A DNA stretch of 64,000 nt from JBBQWZ01 sp038210135 (GCA_038210135.1 JBBQWZ010000024.1:31371-95370), one strand, 5' to 3'. Counted from the first letter of the stretch, positions 53,967-63,870 are shown. Notes: generated from the letters alone by a model not told the origin. Numbers and translations are program-made.

Positions 53967-53990
53967 GAGAAAAGTCGGCGATTTACAGGC

Positions 53991-55439
53991 TTATTTCTCC
54001 CGCAAACCAACATGCCGGACTAGCCACGTGCTGATAACCTCCAGCGCCGCCGGAGCAATGGTTTCCTCGATCGTTCCGTACTCCCCCACGCTGCCCGTTT
54101 TCGAAGTCTGCAGTAGATGATTCAATCCCGGCATTTTGACAACCGTGAAATCTGGATTTCGCCCCTCGGAAAGCGCCGCCACGATCGGCGGCAAATTCTG
54201 CCCGGGTGGAACCTGCAAATCCAGTTCGCCATTCACGACGAGCACCGGGCACGAGACCAGCTTGAGGATCTTTGCCGGATCATGATGCAGCAGAAACCTC
54301 ATGCCCGGCGAGTTGATCATCGCAATCTGCTGGTCGCGATTCTGATCGGACATCGCCGCGTCCTTACGCGCGGCCTCCGGTAGCGACGCCCTCATCTCGG
54401 CCCAGCCCACCCGCAATCGTTCCGCCGCTTTGTTCGGATCGGACTCCTCTTTGACCACGGTGAACATGGACGCCTGCAAGCGCCGGTTCTGCGCGATCGC
54501 GAGTTCTGGTACGCCCGCCGCGCGCGAAATGAGCTCGGCCTGCAGATACAAGATCTGTTCGATCGGAACCCCCGTCCCCGCCAGCATCACCACGAAGGAC
54601 ACATCCTTCGATCGCGCCGCCACGTAGGGCCCGATGATTCCACCTTCGCTGTGTCCCGCCAACCCGATCCGCTTCGAGTCCATGTCAGACCGTGACTTCA
54701 GAAACTCGATGCCGGCCAAAACATCGCCCGCCAGATCCTCGATCGTTGAAGTCTCGAGCGAGCCCGTCGTTTTGCCAACGCCGCGGTCATCCAACCGCAG
54801 AACCGCGATCCCGCGGCGCGTGAGCGTATCGGCCAGAACCAGAAATGGCTTGTGCCCGAAGATCGTCTCGTCGCGATCCTGCGCCCCGGAACCCGTGATC
54901 AGCAGAACCGCCGGATGCGGACCCGCTCCCTTCGGAACCGTCAACGTACCGCCCAGTCGGACCCCGCCCAGCTTGTTCTCGTAAGCAACCTCGACCGCTT
55001 CGTAAGGAAATGGCGGCTTCGGAGTCTGCTTACGCTCGAGCGTCGCGACCTTGTCAACGCGTTTAAAGTTTAATGGAAGCTTGCCACCCTGCTGAAACGT
55101 CCCGTTAATCTCATTGCCGCTCGCGCTGAGCGTCCCCTCATACGACGCGCGCATGTTCGCAAGATCAAGCTTCAGCGTTTGTCCTTCAAACGTAACCTTG
55201 GGAACCGGGATTCCTGTCACCCCCTGATCGATGCTGTCGAGCTTCGCCGTCATCGCGCCGTCCGCGCCTCGCGTCAGGTGGAGGCCCATGCGGAGTTTCA
55301 TCGCTCCCGTGTCGATAGCGCCTTCCCAATTTCCTTCGACCCCTCGCGCACCCGGAGCTTGGCCAATCAACGGCAGCACCAACAAAAACGGTAGAACTTC
55401 TCGAGCCATCAAAGTCACAGTCCAGGCCACGAAACGCAT
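53991..55439 (-). CDS. secreted alpha/beta hydrolase with N-terminal DUF-like domain
   Basis: 482 residues. A signal peptide (LMAREVLPFLLVLPLIGQA) is followed by a beta domain of about 110 residues (GNWEGAIDTGAMKLRMGLHL) and an alpha/beta hydrolase: LLITGSGAQDRDET, LRLDDRGVGKTTG and nucleophile GHSEGG. The Ser-Glu-His relay fits AGHSEGGIIGP, NGELDLQVP and GLNHLLQ. Common in Acidobacteria; esterase or peptidase activity. GGAGGAG lies 16 bases before the ATG; ATG 55409 is an alternative. A long upstream extension in frame to 56261 is an artefact over the divergent gene. Confidence 0.85.
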   Translation of the reverse strand: MRFVAWTVTLMAREVLPFLLVLPLIGQAPGARGVEGNWEGAIDTGAMKLRMGLHLTRGADGAMTAKLDSIDQGVTGIPVPKVTFEGQTLKLDLANMRASYEGTLSASGNEINGTFQQGGKLPLNFKRVDKVATLERKQTPKPPFPYEAVEVAYENKLGGVRLGGTLTVPKGAGPHPAVLLITGSGAQDRDETIFGHKPFLVLADTLTRRGIAVLRLDDRGVGKTTGSLETSTIEDLAGDVLAGIEFLKSRSDMDSKRIGLAGHSEGGIIGPYVAARSKDVSFVVMLAGTGVPIEQILYLQAELISRAAGVPELAIAQNRRLQASMFTVVKEESDPNKAAERLRVGWAEMRASLPEAARKDAAMSDQNRDQQIAMINSPGMRFLLHHDPAKILKLVSCPVLVVNGELDLQVPPGQNLPPIVAALSEGRNPDFTVVKMPGLNHLLQTSKTGSVGEYGTIEETIAPAALEVISTWLVRHVGLREK

Positions 55440-55484
55440 ATCTCGATTGTAGACACTCCTCCGCATAGTAAACTCGCGGTATCG

Positions 55485-57878
55485 ATGTGGATTCGGCGTC
55501 TCGCCATCTTTGCCGCGCTTGCTCCGGCGGCTCTGCGCGCCGACGCGCCTGACTTCGCAAGAGACGTCGCGCCGGTCCTCCAAAAACGTTGCGTTTTCTG
55601 CCACGGAGCCAGGCAGCCGATGTCGGGCCTGCGCCTCGACACCGAAGCCGGAGTTCGCAAAGGCGGAAACCTCGGTGTCGCCGTTGTGCCAGGATCCAGT
55701 TCCGATAGTGCTCTCATCCAGCGAATCACCAGCGACGATGGCGGACTCCGCATGCCGCCGCAAGGCGCGCGCGTTCCTGACGAAGACATCGCCAGGATTC
55801 GCGCCTGGGTGGACAGCCTGCCGAAATCCGCCGCCGCAATCAAGCCGGCGTCGGAACACTGGGCCTTTCAGCCGATCCGCAAATCCGCCATTCCGTCCGG
55901 ATTCGCCAACACGATCGATGCTTTCGTACGAACTCGACTGGCGAAAGAGAACCTGAATCCATCCCCGTCCGCCGATCGCGTCACGCTGGCGCGCCGTCTG
56001 ACTCTCGACCTCACCGGCCTGCCGCCGACCCCAGCGGAAGTGGCCGCGTTCGTCGCCGATACACGCTCCGACGCCTACTCCCGCTTGGTCGACCGCCTCC
56101 TTGCCTCTCCCCGTTATGGAGAGCGCTGGGCGCGCCCATGGCTCGATCTCGCGCATTACGCCGACAGCGACGGCTATGAAAAAGATCTGCCGCGTCCTTG
56201 GGCCTGGCGTTGGCGCCAGTGGGTAATCGAAGCGCTTAATCGTGATCTGCCTTTCAATCAATTCACCGTCTGGCAGCTCGCCGGCGATCTGCTTCCGAAC
56301 CCGACGCTAGATCAAAAAATCGCCACCGGATTTCTGCGCAACACCCTGACCAATCGCGAAGCCGGCGTGGACCGCGCCGAGGCGCGCTTCGAGCAAATCG
56401 TGAATCGTGCCAATACCGTCGCGACCACGTGGCTCGGCCTCACAGCCGGATGCGCCCAGTGCCACAACCATAAGTTCGATCCCATTTCGCAGCGCGAATA
56501 CTACTCGCTGTTCGCATTCTTCGATGCCACGGACGAGCGGGATATCGATGCCCCACTGCCGCCCGAAGAAGCCCCTTATCAGACCGCTCGGCCCGAGTAC
56601 GACCGCAAGCGCGCCGACCTCCTGGCGCAATATCAAGTCGCGGAATATCAAAACCGCTGGTGGCCAAAACTAAAAGACGCCTTCGTACACCAGGGCCGCG
56701 ACACCGAGTGGGATTTTCAAGTGACGGAATTCCGCGCCGGTTTCGACGGCGCGGATAAGTTCCTCCGCGAGGATCCGGTCACTCACACACGCCGCCAGCA
56801 GGGCCGCCTTACTGACTTCTTCGTCGGCCACATCGGACCCGAGCTCGATCGCGACAAGCCCGTCGCCGCTCAACTCAAAGAAGCGCGCGGCGCCCTGCAA
56901 AAGCTCGCGCGCGAACTTCCGCCCTATTCACAAGCGCCCGTCGTCGTATCCGACTCGGCCAACACGCGCCTGCGCATCGGCGGCGATTACAAGACGCTCG
57001 GCGATCCTGTCGCGCCCGCGACGTTGGCCGCACTACCGCCGCTCAACGCTCAAAAGCCAACTCGTCTCGACCTCGCAAACTGGATGGTCGCGAAAGACAA
57101 TCCACTGACCGCGCGCGTCGCGGCAAACCGTGTCTGGCAGGAGCTGTTCGGCCGCGGACTGGTCCGCACTTCCGAAGACTTCGGAACCCAAGGCGACAAG
57201 CCCTCCCACCCCGAACTTCTCGATTGGCTCGCATCGGAATTTATGGCCAACGGCTGGAGCCAGAAAGCCTTGATCCGGACCATCGTCCTATCGGCAACGT
57301 ATCGCCAGTCGTCAAACGTTCCAGCCGAACTCGCGGCCAAGGATCCCGAGAACGTTCTGCTCGCCCGGCAGGCTCGGCTCCGCCTGCCCGCCGAATTGAT
57401 TCGCGACGGCGCACTCTTCGCCAGCGGACTTCTCAACGAACGAATAGGCGGACCGAGCGTCCGGCCGCCACAGCCCAAGGGCGTCGCCGAGCTCGGCTAC
57501 GGCGGAAACGTCAAGTGGCCCGAAAGTCCCGCGCCAGATCGCTATCGCCGCGGCCTTTACGTCCACTATCAGCGCACCACTCCGTATCCGATGCTCTCGA
57601 ATTTCGACGTGCCCGATTCGAATATCTCCTGCTCGCGTAGGCGCGTGTCGAACACCCCACTGCAAGCTCTCAACCTGCTCAACGATCCGGTTTTTGTCGA
57701 AGCCGCGCAAGCCCTCGCCAAACGAGTCGAAACGGATCGCGACCCTCTGGGCGCGGCATTTCAATTGACCCTGGGACGACCACCGCAGCCAACCGAACGC
57801 GCCCGTCTCGCGCAACTCCCGCTCGTTGATGTGGCGCGCGTGCTCTTGAATCTCGACGAATTCGTGACCCGGGAATAA
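55485..57878 (+). CDS. PSD1-type cytochrome protein, DUF1549/DUF1553
   Basis: 797 residues. Signal peptide, then a c-type heme site CVFCH (Cys36, Cys39, His40) in a planctomycete cytochrome C domain (MPPQG, residues 80-95). DUF1549 begins near SFANTIDAFVRTRL and includes LDLTGLPPTPAEV and RYGERWARPWLDLAHYADSDGYEKD; DUF1553 includes ANRVWQELFGRGLVRTSEDFG and RYRRGLYVHYQRTTPYPML. Periplasmic. Members of this pair with DUF1501 occur in polysaccharide degraders. The DUF1501 gene starts 2 bases later. Confidence 0.93.
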   Translation: MWIRRLAIFAALAPAALRADAPDFARDVAPVLQKRCVFCHGARQPMSGLRLDTEAGVRKGGNLGVAVVPGSSSDSALIQRITSDDGGLRMPPQGARVPDEDIARIRAWVDSLPKSAAAIKPASEHWAFQPIRKSAIPSGFANTIDAFVRTRLAKENLNPSPSADRVTLARRLTLDLTGLPPTPAEVAAFVADTRSDAYSRLVDRLLASPRYGERWARPWLDLAHYADSDGYEKDLPRPWAWRWRQWVIEALNRDLPFNQFTVWQLAGDLLPNPTLDQKIATGFLRNTLTNREAGVDRAEARFEQIVNRANTVATTWLGLTAGCAQCHNHKFDPISQREYYSLFAFFDATDERDIDAPLPPEEAPYQTARPEYDRKRADLLAQYQVAEYQNRWWPKLKDAFVHQGRDTEWDFQVTEFRAGFDGADKFLREDPVTHTRRQQGRLTDFFVGHIGPELDRDKPVAAQLKEARGALQKLARELPPYSQAPVVVSDSANTRLRIGGDYKTLGDPVAPATLAALPPLNAQKPTRLDLANWMVAKDNPLTARVAANRVWQELFGRGLVRTSEDFGTQGDKPSHPELLDWLASEFMANGWSQKALIRTIVLSATYRQSSNVPAELAAKDPENVLLARQARLRLPAELIRDGALFASGLLNERIGGPSVRPPQPKGVAELGYGGNVKWPESPAPDRYRRGLYVHYQRTTPYPMLSNFDVPDSNISCSRRRVSNTPLQALNLLNDPVFVEAAQALAKRVETDRDPLGAAFQLTLGRPPQPTERARLAQLPLVDVARVLLNLDEFVTRE

Positions 57879-57880
57879 CC

Positions 57881-59275
57881 ATGACCAGCCGGCGCCAATT
57901 TCTCCAAAACACCGCGTATGGCCTCGGGTCCATCGCTCTCGCCGACCTGCTGCACGCCGGTTCGCCCATCAATCCGCTCGCGCCAAAAGCACCGCACTTT
58001 GCGCCCAAAGCCAAGAACGTCATCTTCCTATTCATGGAAGGCGCGCCCAGCCAGATGGATCTCTTCGATCCCAAACCGGCGCTCCAGAAATATCACGGCC
58101 AGTCGTTGCCCGAGTCCTTCACCAAAGACCTGAAGCTCGCCTTCATCAAACCCACCGCCGCCGTCCTGGCGAGCCCTCGCGTCTTCACCAAACACGGCCA
58201 GTGCGGCATGGACCTTTCCGATTTTCTTCCCCACACCGCGACCGTGGCGGACGACATTTGCCTGGTCCGCTCCATGCAGACCGACGCGTTCAATCATCAT
58301 CCGGGCCAGTTGCTCCTGTTCACCGGCAGCACGCAGATTGGCCGCCCCACCCTCGGAGCCTGGGCCGTCTATGGCCTCGGCAGCGAGTCGCAGAACCTTC
58401 CCGGCTTCGCCGTCCTCAGCTCCGGCGTCGGAACCAGCGGCGGCGCTTCGAATTTCTCGAGCGGCTTTCTACCCTCGACCTATCAGGGCGTCCAGTTCCG
58501 TCAAGGGCCGGATCCGATTCTCTACCAAACCAGCCCCGCCGGAGTCTCGAACGAGTCGCAGCGCAAGACCCTTGACGCCCTTCGCGATCTCAATCAGCAG
58601 CACGCCATCGACACCGGCGATCCCGAAGTAGAAGCGCGCATCGCCGCTTACGAGCTCGCCTTCCGCATGCAAAGCGCGTCACCCGAGCTCACCGATTTCT
58701 CGAAGGAATCCGCCGCGACTCTTGAGATGTACGGCGTCAACCAGGAACCCACCCGCCAATTCGGCACCAATTGCCTGCTTGCCCGCCGCATGGTCGAACG
58801 CGGAGTCCGCTTCGTCATGCTCATGCACGCGAGCTGGGATCAGCACACCTATCTCAATCGCGATCTCAAGAAGCAATGCGGCGTCACCGACCAGCCCTCG
58901 GCGGCCCTGATCCGTGACTTGAAGCAGCGCGGTCTGCTCGAAAACACCCTCGTCGTATGGGGCGGCGAGTTTGGCCGGACACCCATGGTCGAGCAGCGCA
59001 ACGCGCGCGATCCGGAAAATGCCGGACGCGACCATCACCCTGCCGCGTACAGTCTGTGGATGGCGGGTGGCGGGATCCAAGGCGGCCAGGTGGTCGGCGC
59101 CACCGACGACTTCGGATTCAAAATCACCCAGGATCCGATCCACGTGCATGACCTGCAAGCGACCATGCTGCATTGCCTGGGCTTCGATCACACGCGGCTC
59201 ACCTACAAATACATGGGCCGTGAATTCCGCCTGACGGATGTGTCAGGCAACGTGGCAAAAAAACTGTTGGCGTAG
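57881..59275 (+). CDS. DUF1501 family protein
   Basis: 464 residues. Tat-like leader (TSRRQFLQNTAYGLGSIALADLL), then KNVIFLFMEGAPSQMDLFDPKPAL and FGRTPMVEQRNARDPENAGRDHHPAAYSLWMAGGG, which give the alkaline-phosphatase/sulfatase-like metal site pattern of DUF1501. Usually paired with the DUF1549/DUF1553 cytochrome protein, here 2 bases upstream, so probably one exported system. Confidence 0.93.
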   Translation: MTSRRQFLQNTAYGLGSIALADLLHAGSPINPLAPKAPHFAPKAKNVIFLFMEGAPSQMDLFDPKPALQKYHGQSLPESFTKDLKLAFIKPTAAVLASPRVFTKHGQCGMDLSDFLPHTATVADDICLVRSMQTDAFNHHPGQLLLFTGSTQIGRPTLGAWAVYGLGSESQNLPGFAVLSSGVGTSGGASNFSSGFLPSTYQGVQFRQGPDPILYQTSPAGVSNESQRKTLDALRDLNQQHAIDTGDPEVEARIAAYELAFRMQSASPELTDFSKESAATLEMYGVNQEPTRQFGTNCLLARRMVERGVRFVMLMHASWDQHTYLNRDLKKQCGVTDQPSAALIRDLKQRGLLENTLVVWGGEFGRTPMVEQRNARDPENAGRDHHPAAYSLWMAGGGIQGGQVVGATDDFGFKITQDPIHVHDLQATMLHCLGFDHTRLTYKYMGREFRLTDVSGNVAKKLLA

Positions 59276-59284
59276 CTGCCGAGC

Positions 59285-59872
59285 TTAGTGCGCCAGGTCG
59301 ATGCCGAGCTTCTTGAGCTCTTCGGCGTAGTAGCGATCGTGGAGCAGGTCCCACTCTTCCGTGCCCTCGCCGATCTCACGCTTCTGCGTCCGGATTTTGG
59401 TACGCGCCGCTTTATCGACCTTCTCTTCGATCAGCAGAATCTCGGTCATGTCCTTCACAACCTCGAGCCGCACTTCGTTGAGGTCCTTGCGCAACCGGAA
59501 TTCCCTTGATTTCTTCAACGCGATGACGATCTTGTGCGACAGATCGTTGATCTTGTCGCGCGAGAGCTTCATCTGGTCGCCGGTATCGCGCCCCGCCGCG
59601 CGGATCACCTTCCGCTGCGTGATCAACGTGTTCTTGATCTTCCGGAACATGTCCTGGTAGCTGACGCTCTCGCGCCGCATGTATTCGCTGTATTGGCTCA
59701 GCATCTCGCGGACTTCGTCATTCAACTGATCTTCGATCTGCAGATCTTCGATAATGACGTCGGTGATAAATTCACCAGCCATCACGGGATCGGAGGTCTC
59801 GATCCATCCCGGAGAGAGACGGCGGATCAACTGGCGAGATAAGTAGGAGACGAACTCCTTAGCGAGAAGCAT
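59285..59872 (-). CDS. DUF507 family protein
   Basis: 195 residues, highly charged and helical. Two DUF507 halves are visible: FVSYLSRQLIRRLSPGWIE with IIEDLQIEDQLNDEVREML, and SRDKINDLSHKIVIALKKSREFRLRKDLNEVRLEVVKDM. Function unknown. It has a strong promoter (59925-59954) with a 46-base leader. The family normally has about 90 or about 190 residues; this is the longer type. Confidence 0.9.
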   Translation of the reverse strand: MLLAKEFVSYLSRQLIRRLSPGWIETSDPVMAGEFITDVIIEDLQIEDQLNDEVREMLSQYSEYMRRESVSYQDMFRKIKNTLITQRKVIRAAGRDTGDQMKLSRDKINDLSHKIVIALKKSREFRLRKDLNEVRLEVVKDMTEILLIEEKVDKAARTKIRTQKREIGEGTEEWDLLHDRYYAEELKKLGIDLAH

Positions 59873-59924
59873 TGAATATTTTCGGAGCCCCGGCGATCAG
59901 AAAGCGAAGCGAATCCTAACATTG

Positions 59925-59954
59925 ACTATATCGGCAGGGTTCGGCGAGTGTCAA
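59925..59954 (-). promoter_or_regulatory. strong sigma-70-type promoter for DUF507 gene
   Basis: On the minus strand TTGACA (59954-59949), 18-bp spacer, TATAGT (59930-59925): -35 perfect, -10 five of six. Predicted start near 59918. Confidence 0.8.
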
Positions 59955-59976
59955 TTTTGCTCGCGCCCGCTTTCCT

Positions 59977-60417
59977 TCACACCGTCGCGGATCCGCGATG
60001 ATTGGAGCGAAAATCGTCGTCGATCACCTTGCGTCCGCCGAAACCCTCCGTCACTCCGTGCCAGAAAAGAATCGCCGGTTCGCCGAGCCGCCAGCACAAG
60101 TAAACTTCCTCGCCGCGGTAGAGCGTCGGAAAATCGATAAGCCCGATATCGAGGTCCTTCACCAGGCATCCGAATTCCTCGATCCGTTCCATCGTGGACT
60201 TCAATTCCGTCCCCGCGGAGTCGCGGCGTTCGTGCAAGTCAACCATGTGATCGCGATTCACCATCGAACCGCCCAGCATGTGGATGCGTTGTTTAATGCG
60301 ATTGAATTCCGTATCGGCGGCGACCATCTGAGCCTTCAGCTCGATGCCTTTGCGAAGGCCGGCCTCGACATTCCCGAGCATCGCCTCCGCCTCTTCGATC
60401 CGATAGTAAGGTCCCAT
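59977..60417 (-). CDS. DUF2203 family protein
   Basis: 146 residues. Family blocks: YYRIEEAEAMLGNVEAGLRKGIELKAQ, DLHERRDSAGTELKSTMERIEEFGCLVKDLDIGLIDFPTLYRGEEVYLCWRLGEPAILFWHGVTEGFGGRK. The C-terminal part is the DUF2203 core. Function unknown. ATG overlaps the upstream gene's stop (TGATG). Confidence 0.9.
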   Translation of the reverse strand: MGPYYRIEEAEAMLGNVEAGLRKGIELKAQMVAADTEFNRIKQRIHMLGGSMVNRDHMVDLHERRDSAGTELKSTMERIEEFGCLVKDLDIGLIDFPTLYRGEEVYLCWRLGEPAILFWHGVTEGFGGRKVIDDDFRSNHRGSATV

Positions 60418-61640
60418 CAGGCGCTGCCTTGCATGCTCTTCAGCAATCGCCATGCAAAGAATCCGAGCGTTACGATGGCGATGCCCAGCACCGCATACAG
60501 CAGTCCCGGCTGGCGCTCGCTCCACGGTTTCTCCGGAACCGGTGGCGGACGATACGCCGGATTCGCTTCTTCCGCACCGAGCGTCAGCCCCGTCTCCTGC
60601 TTCGGCGGAGAGTTCGCCAGACGCTTCGCTAAATCGTAGGAAGGCGACGTCGCCGTCGAATTCCCGTAATACAACATCGCTCCGGAGCCGCCCGTCTCGA
60701 ACTTCAAGCTTCGTTCCAACCCCAGGAATCGCGCGCTCCGCACCGTCAACGGCTGATCGTCGCCGTTATAGATTCGCACCCGCCAGTACCGATCACGGCG
60801 CTCGTCCGTGCGGATCACCAGGCTCTCGCCGCCCTCGTAACGTGCCAGTCCCCCGCCCGATGAATTCATCCAATCGCGTCCGTTATTTGAGGACTCAAGC
60901 GACGCAAACCGGTCAAAGGCCTTGTCCGTAATCTCGAATTCCAGCCGGTCAATTGGCAGCCCGGCAACTCCGGTATCGAAAGTAGCGAAGGTCGTCTTAT
61001 CCTTGTTCTCAATTGTCGGCGTCGCCTTCGCAAACTCCTGCCGCGCCGCATTCACGCGTTCGAACTGCACCACCGATACGCCGCGAACGTCGTTGATATT
61101 CGCCCAGCCGAACACCGTTAGCCGCACGTAGCGCCGCGTGGAATCCGGATAGTCGATATCGAGCGACGCCATCTGACGACCGTCCTGCGAGAAGTCGAAG
61201 ATCGCTCCATCTTCACGGACCGTAGCCCATCGCTTCGCGTCGTCACTCGTCTCAATCCGAACACGCTGCCGGAAATTTTGCCGCTCCGTGTCGATATGCA
61301 GCCGGTTATGAGGATTGACCTTGCCCAGGTCGTAAACCAATTCCAGATCCGAATTGCGGACCGCGCGGTCCACCACATTTCCGCTGCGCCGCGAAAGAGT
61401 TTGTCCCTCGCTACCCGTTTCGAGAACATACGGAAGCTCACGGCCGTCCCGAATCAAACGCAAATCGGCGAGGTTCGCGCCTGTCCCGACGAACACGGCG
61501 CGGTCCAGTTTGACGACAGCCAGGGCCGAAGATCCGTCGCCCAGGACCGCCCGCCGCAGCTTCCAATCGGAGGCGGAAAAATCTCCGCGAAGCAATCCTA
61601 CTGCCGCCAGCAGCACCACAAAACTAACTCGTCTGTGCAT
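60417..61640 (-). CDS. DUF3999 family exported protein with C-terminal membrane anchor
   Basis: 407 residues. Signal peptide (MHRRVSFVVLLAAVGLLRG), then a large beta-rich domain with F5/8-like features (SDDAKRWATVREDGAIFDFSQDGRQMASLDI) and a C-terminal membrane helix (GLLYAVLGIAIVTLGFFAWRLLKS). The DUF3999 match is by order and the LVYDLGKVNPHNRLHI block. Overlaps the DUF2339 gene by 17 bases and DUF2203 by 1 base, so three genes form one operon. Confidence 0.8.
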   Translation of the reverse strand: MHRRVSFVVLLAAVGLLRGDFSASDWKLRRAVLGDGSSALAVVKLDRAVFVGTGANLADLRLIRDGRELPYVLETGSEGQTLSRRSGNVVDRAVRNSDLELVYDLGKVNPHNRLHIDTERQNFRQRVRIETSDDAKRWATVREDGAIFDFSQDGRQMASLDIDYPDSTRRYVRLTVFGWANINDVRGVSVVQFERVNAARQEFAKATPTIENKDKTTFATFDTGVAGLPIDRLEFEITDKAFDRFASLESSNNGRDWMNSSGGGLARYEGGESLVIRTDERRDRYWRVRIYNGDDQPLTVRSARFLGLERSLKFETGGSGAMLYYGNSTATSPSYDLAKRLANSPPKQETGLTLGAEEANPAYRPPPVPEKPWSERQPGLLYAVLGIAIVTLGFFAWRLLKSMQGSA

Positions 61641-63780
61641 CGTCTTTCCAGATCTGAGAAATTTTGTCGCGGAAGCGCGAGTACAGATAGGAGGTGCCCA
61701 CCAGCAGCACGCCCAGCCCAAGGAAAGCGAGGATTTGGAACGGACGGCTAAGCTCCCACACATCCACAAAATACAGCTTCAGCACCACCAGTCCCAAAGC
61801 CGACAAGCCCAGGATGCGGTTGATCGCCGTGCGCGTCACCACGCCGATACTGATAATCACCAGGCCGTAGACGCCCAACAAAATCGATTGCGCGATCAGG
61901 TTGGCGTTGTAATAACCGGTAGGTCCGGTGGTCCGGTAAACCAGTCCGGCGACTTCGAGAGCCAATGCGCCCCAGAAAATGACGTGCCCAATCACGTAGA
62001 TCATTCCCGCAACCCAGGTCCGCGGAAAGTACTTCGCCGTCAGCCAGTATGCGATCGCGGACCAAGTGAGAATGAAGAACCGCGTGTTGGCCAAAACGCT
62101 ATACGTCGTGGGATCCGCCAACGAAGGCATCTCTTCGCCGAGCACCCGCGCCGCCACCAGGAACAGCATGAACGCCGACAGCCAATACAGCCGCGGCGCC
62201 TCAACCCGCTTCGCGATGTAGGCCAGCGCGACCGCTTCCATCGCCCACGCCAGCGTGATCCGCCACGCGCTGAACTGAATCGGAACCGCCAGCGTCAGGA
62301 ACGTGATCGCCATCACCGCGGCGATCAGCGCACTATTGCGAACCTGTGCGCGGTTCTCAGCGGTCGAGTTCCAAAGCATCCATCCAATCGCGATGTAAAC
62401 GGCAGCCGCGAATACCGCGAACAGCCCGCCCAGCGAATGATATTGTTTCTCGATCAACCCATAGCCGAACGCGAAGTACGCGATACCGTCGAGCGTAAGG
62501 ATCGTGAGTGCCGTCCCTCCCGCCGGCTGCTTTTCCACGCGGATCCACCAGTAACACCACCCTAGGAATCCCAGGAAGGCAACCGTGATGACCTCGAAGT
62601 ATTCACCCACAAATAACTGTGGATTGGCTTGGTCCAGATGCACGCCGTAGGCGAACCAGAAAGAGAAAAACGCAGCCGCCACCAGGCTGATCCGCCGTAG
62701 CGCGCCGGAGAACAATCCGCCGATCGCCGTGAGTCCGAGAAGCAGAAACACGAAATTCCGTGAGTCGCGCTGCCACAGCGCCGCCAGTCCGAGCGCGCTC
62801 AGCACCTGCGCCGCGCCCGACAGGAATGCGTTGCCGCCCAAAACGAAAATCGCGTAATTGAAGAACGTGAAGACAGTGCCGATCAGCGCTTTCTCTGGCC
62901 GGAACTTGTCGGCGTACCAACCCGTGAAGATCAAACTGCTGGCGATGATCGCGAACATCCCCGGCAGCTTCCACCCCTGCCGCCGTCCCAGCCACACCGC
63001 GCCCGCGTTCAACATCGTTATGTAGCTGAACAGCGTGATCGGCGCGTCCTGCCCTGTGCTCAGCGCGATCGGCGTCATATATCCGCCGATCTGCGCCAGC
63101 GTCGACAACGCCACGGAGTTGTACCGGATCGCCAACAGCGTTCCGATCACCGTCGTCAGCACCATCAGTGCGAAGGCCGCCTGGATCGGCACCAGATGAT
63201 AGAAACCGAACGACGCGTAGAACGAAAGGTAAAGGATGCTGACGCCCAACGCTCCGATCCCTTGCGCGAACGTCTTCTGATTTCGATTCCACAACAGGTC
63301 GCCGGCGCCGATCGCAGCCAAGCCCGCTAAGACGCCGAGTACCACCCGCCCGGTCTCGCCGATCCAGTCGCTGTCAATCGCGTACTTGAAGAAGAACGCA
63401 ACGCCGATAATCAGCGTGACGACGCCAATGCGATTCGCCCACGCGAGTCCGACTTTACTTTCGAGATCCCGAGTCTCCGTGGCCGCGGGAATCGGAGCCG
63501 CCGGATAATAAGGTTGCTGCTCCACTTCCGGCTGGAATTGGAACTGCGCGGGAACTTCGGCAGGCGTCTGCTGATACTCGACGGGTGCCTGCTGATACTC
63601 GACCGGAGCCTGATATTCGACAACCGGCGGCGTATAGGTCTGTTGCTGCTGAGCCGCTTCGCTTCCGTCTGCAACGGCGATCCGATTTTCGAGCGCCTGC
63701 ATGCGCTTGACGAGCGATGCAATCGCCCCGGACAGCGCGTCCATCCGGTCATTTAACTGCCGGCTTTCGTTGGGATCCAT
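61624..63780 (-). CDS. DUF2339 multispan membrane protein
   Basis: 718 residues. A cytosolic N terminus with a coiled-coil (about 10-35) and Gln/Pro-rich tail containing three VEYQxxP repeats (residues 51-74), then LESKVGLAWANRIGVVTLIIGVAFFFKYAIDSDWIGE and over 20 hydrophobic segments. The family's function is unknown; it often sits with DUF3999-type genes as here. First gene of the operon. A weak TTGACA at 63853-63858 may be its -35. Confidence 0.87.
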   Translation of the reverse strand: MDPNESRQLNDRMDALSGAIASLVKRMQALENRIAVADGSEAAQQQQTYTPPVVEYQAPVEYQQAPVEYQQTPAEVPAQFQFQPEVEQQPYYPAAPIPAATETRDLESKVGLAWANRIGVVTLIIGVAFFFKYAIDSDWIGETGRVVLGVLAGLAAIGAGDLLWNRNQKTFAQGIGALGVSILYLSFYASFGFYHLVPIQAAFALMVLTTVIGTLLAIRYNSVALSTLAQIGGYMTPIALSTGQDAPITLFSYITMLNAGAVWLGRRQGWKLPGMFAIIASSLIFTGWYADKFRPEKALIGTVFTFFNYAIFVLGGNAFLSGAAQVLSALGLAALWQRDSRNFVFLLLGLTAIGGLFSGALRRISLVAAAFFSFWFAYGVHLDQANPQLFVGEYFEVITVAFLGFLGWCYWWIRVEKQPAGGTALTILTLDGIAYFAFGYGLIEKQYHSLGGLFAVFAAAVYIAIGWMLWNSTAENRAQVRNSALIAAVMAITFLTLAVPIQFSAWRITLAWAMEAVALAYIAKRVEAPRLYWLSAFMLFLVAARVLGEEMPSLADPTTYSVLANTRFFILTWSAIAYWLTAKYFPRTWVAGMIYVIGHVIFWGALALEVAGLVYRTTGPTGYYNANLIAQSILLGVYGLVIISIGVVTRTAINRILGLSALGLVVLKLYFVDVWELSRPFQILAFLGLGVLLVGTSYLYSRFRDKISQIWKDDAQTS

Positions 63781-63830
63781 AGGTCGCGAGCTCTCCGAAC
63801 TGGCGCGAGGACCGCAACGCCAAGCCCGAA

Positions 63831-63858
63831 GGTATGCGATCCGGACCGTGGGTGTCAA
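63831..63858 (-). promoter_or_regulatory. weak candidate promoter for the DUF2339 operon
   Basis: Minus strand TTGACA (63858-63853), 16-bp spacer, CATACC (63836-63831). The -35 is perfect but the -10 matches TATAAT at only three positions. Confidence 0.3.
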
Positions 63859-63870
63859 CCCGCAGTCTTG

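Noticed and set aside
55440..56261. N-terminal extension of the minus-strand hydrolase to 756 residues
   Set aside because: It runs antisense through the heme-binding start of the DUF1549 gene; the signal peptide at 55439 marks the true start.
63559..63630. CRISPR-like short repeats
   Set aside because: These are in-frame VEYQxxP codon repeats within the DUF2339 gene, too short and adjacent for CRISPR. No array was seen anywhere.
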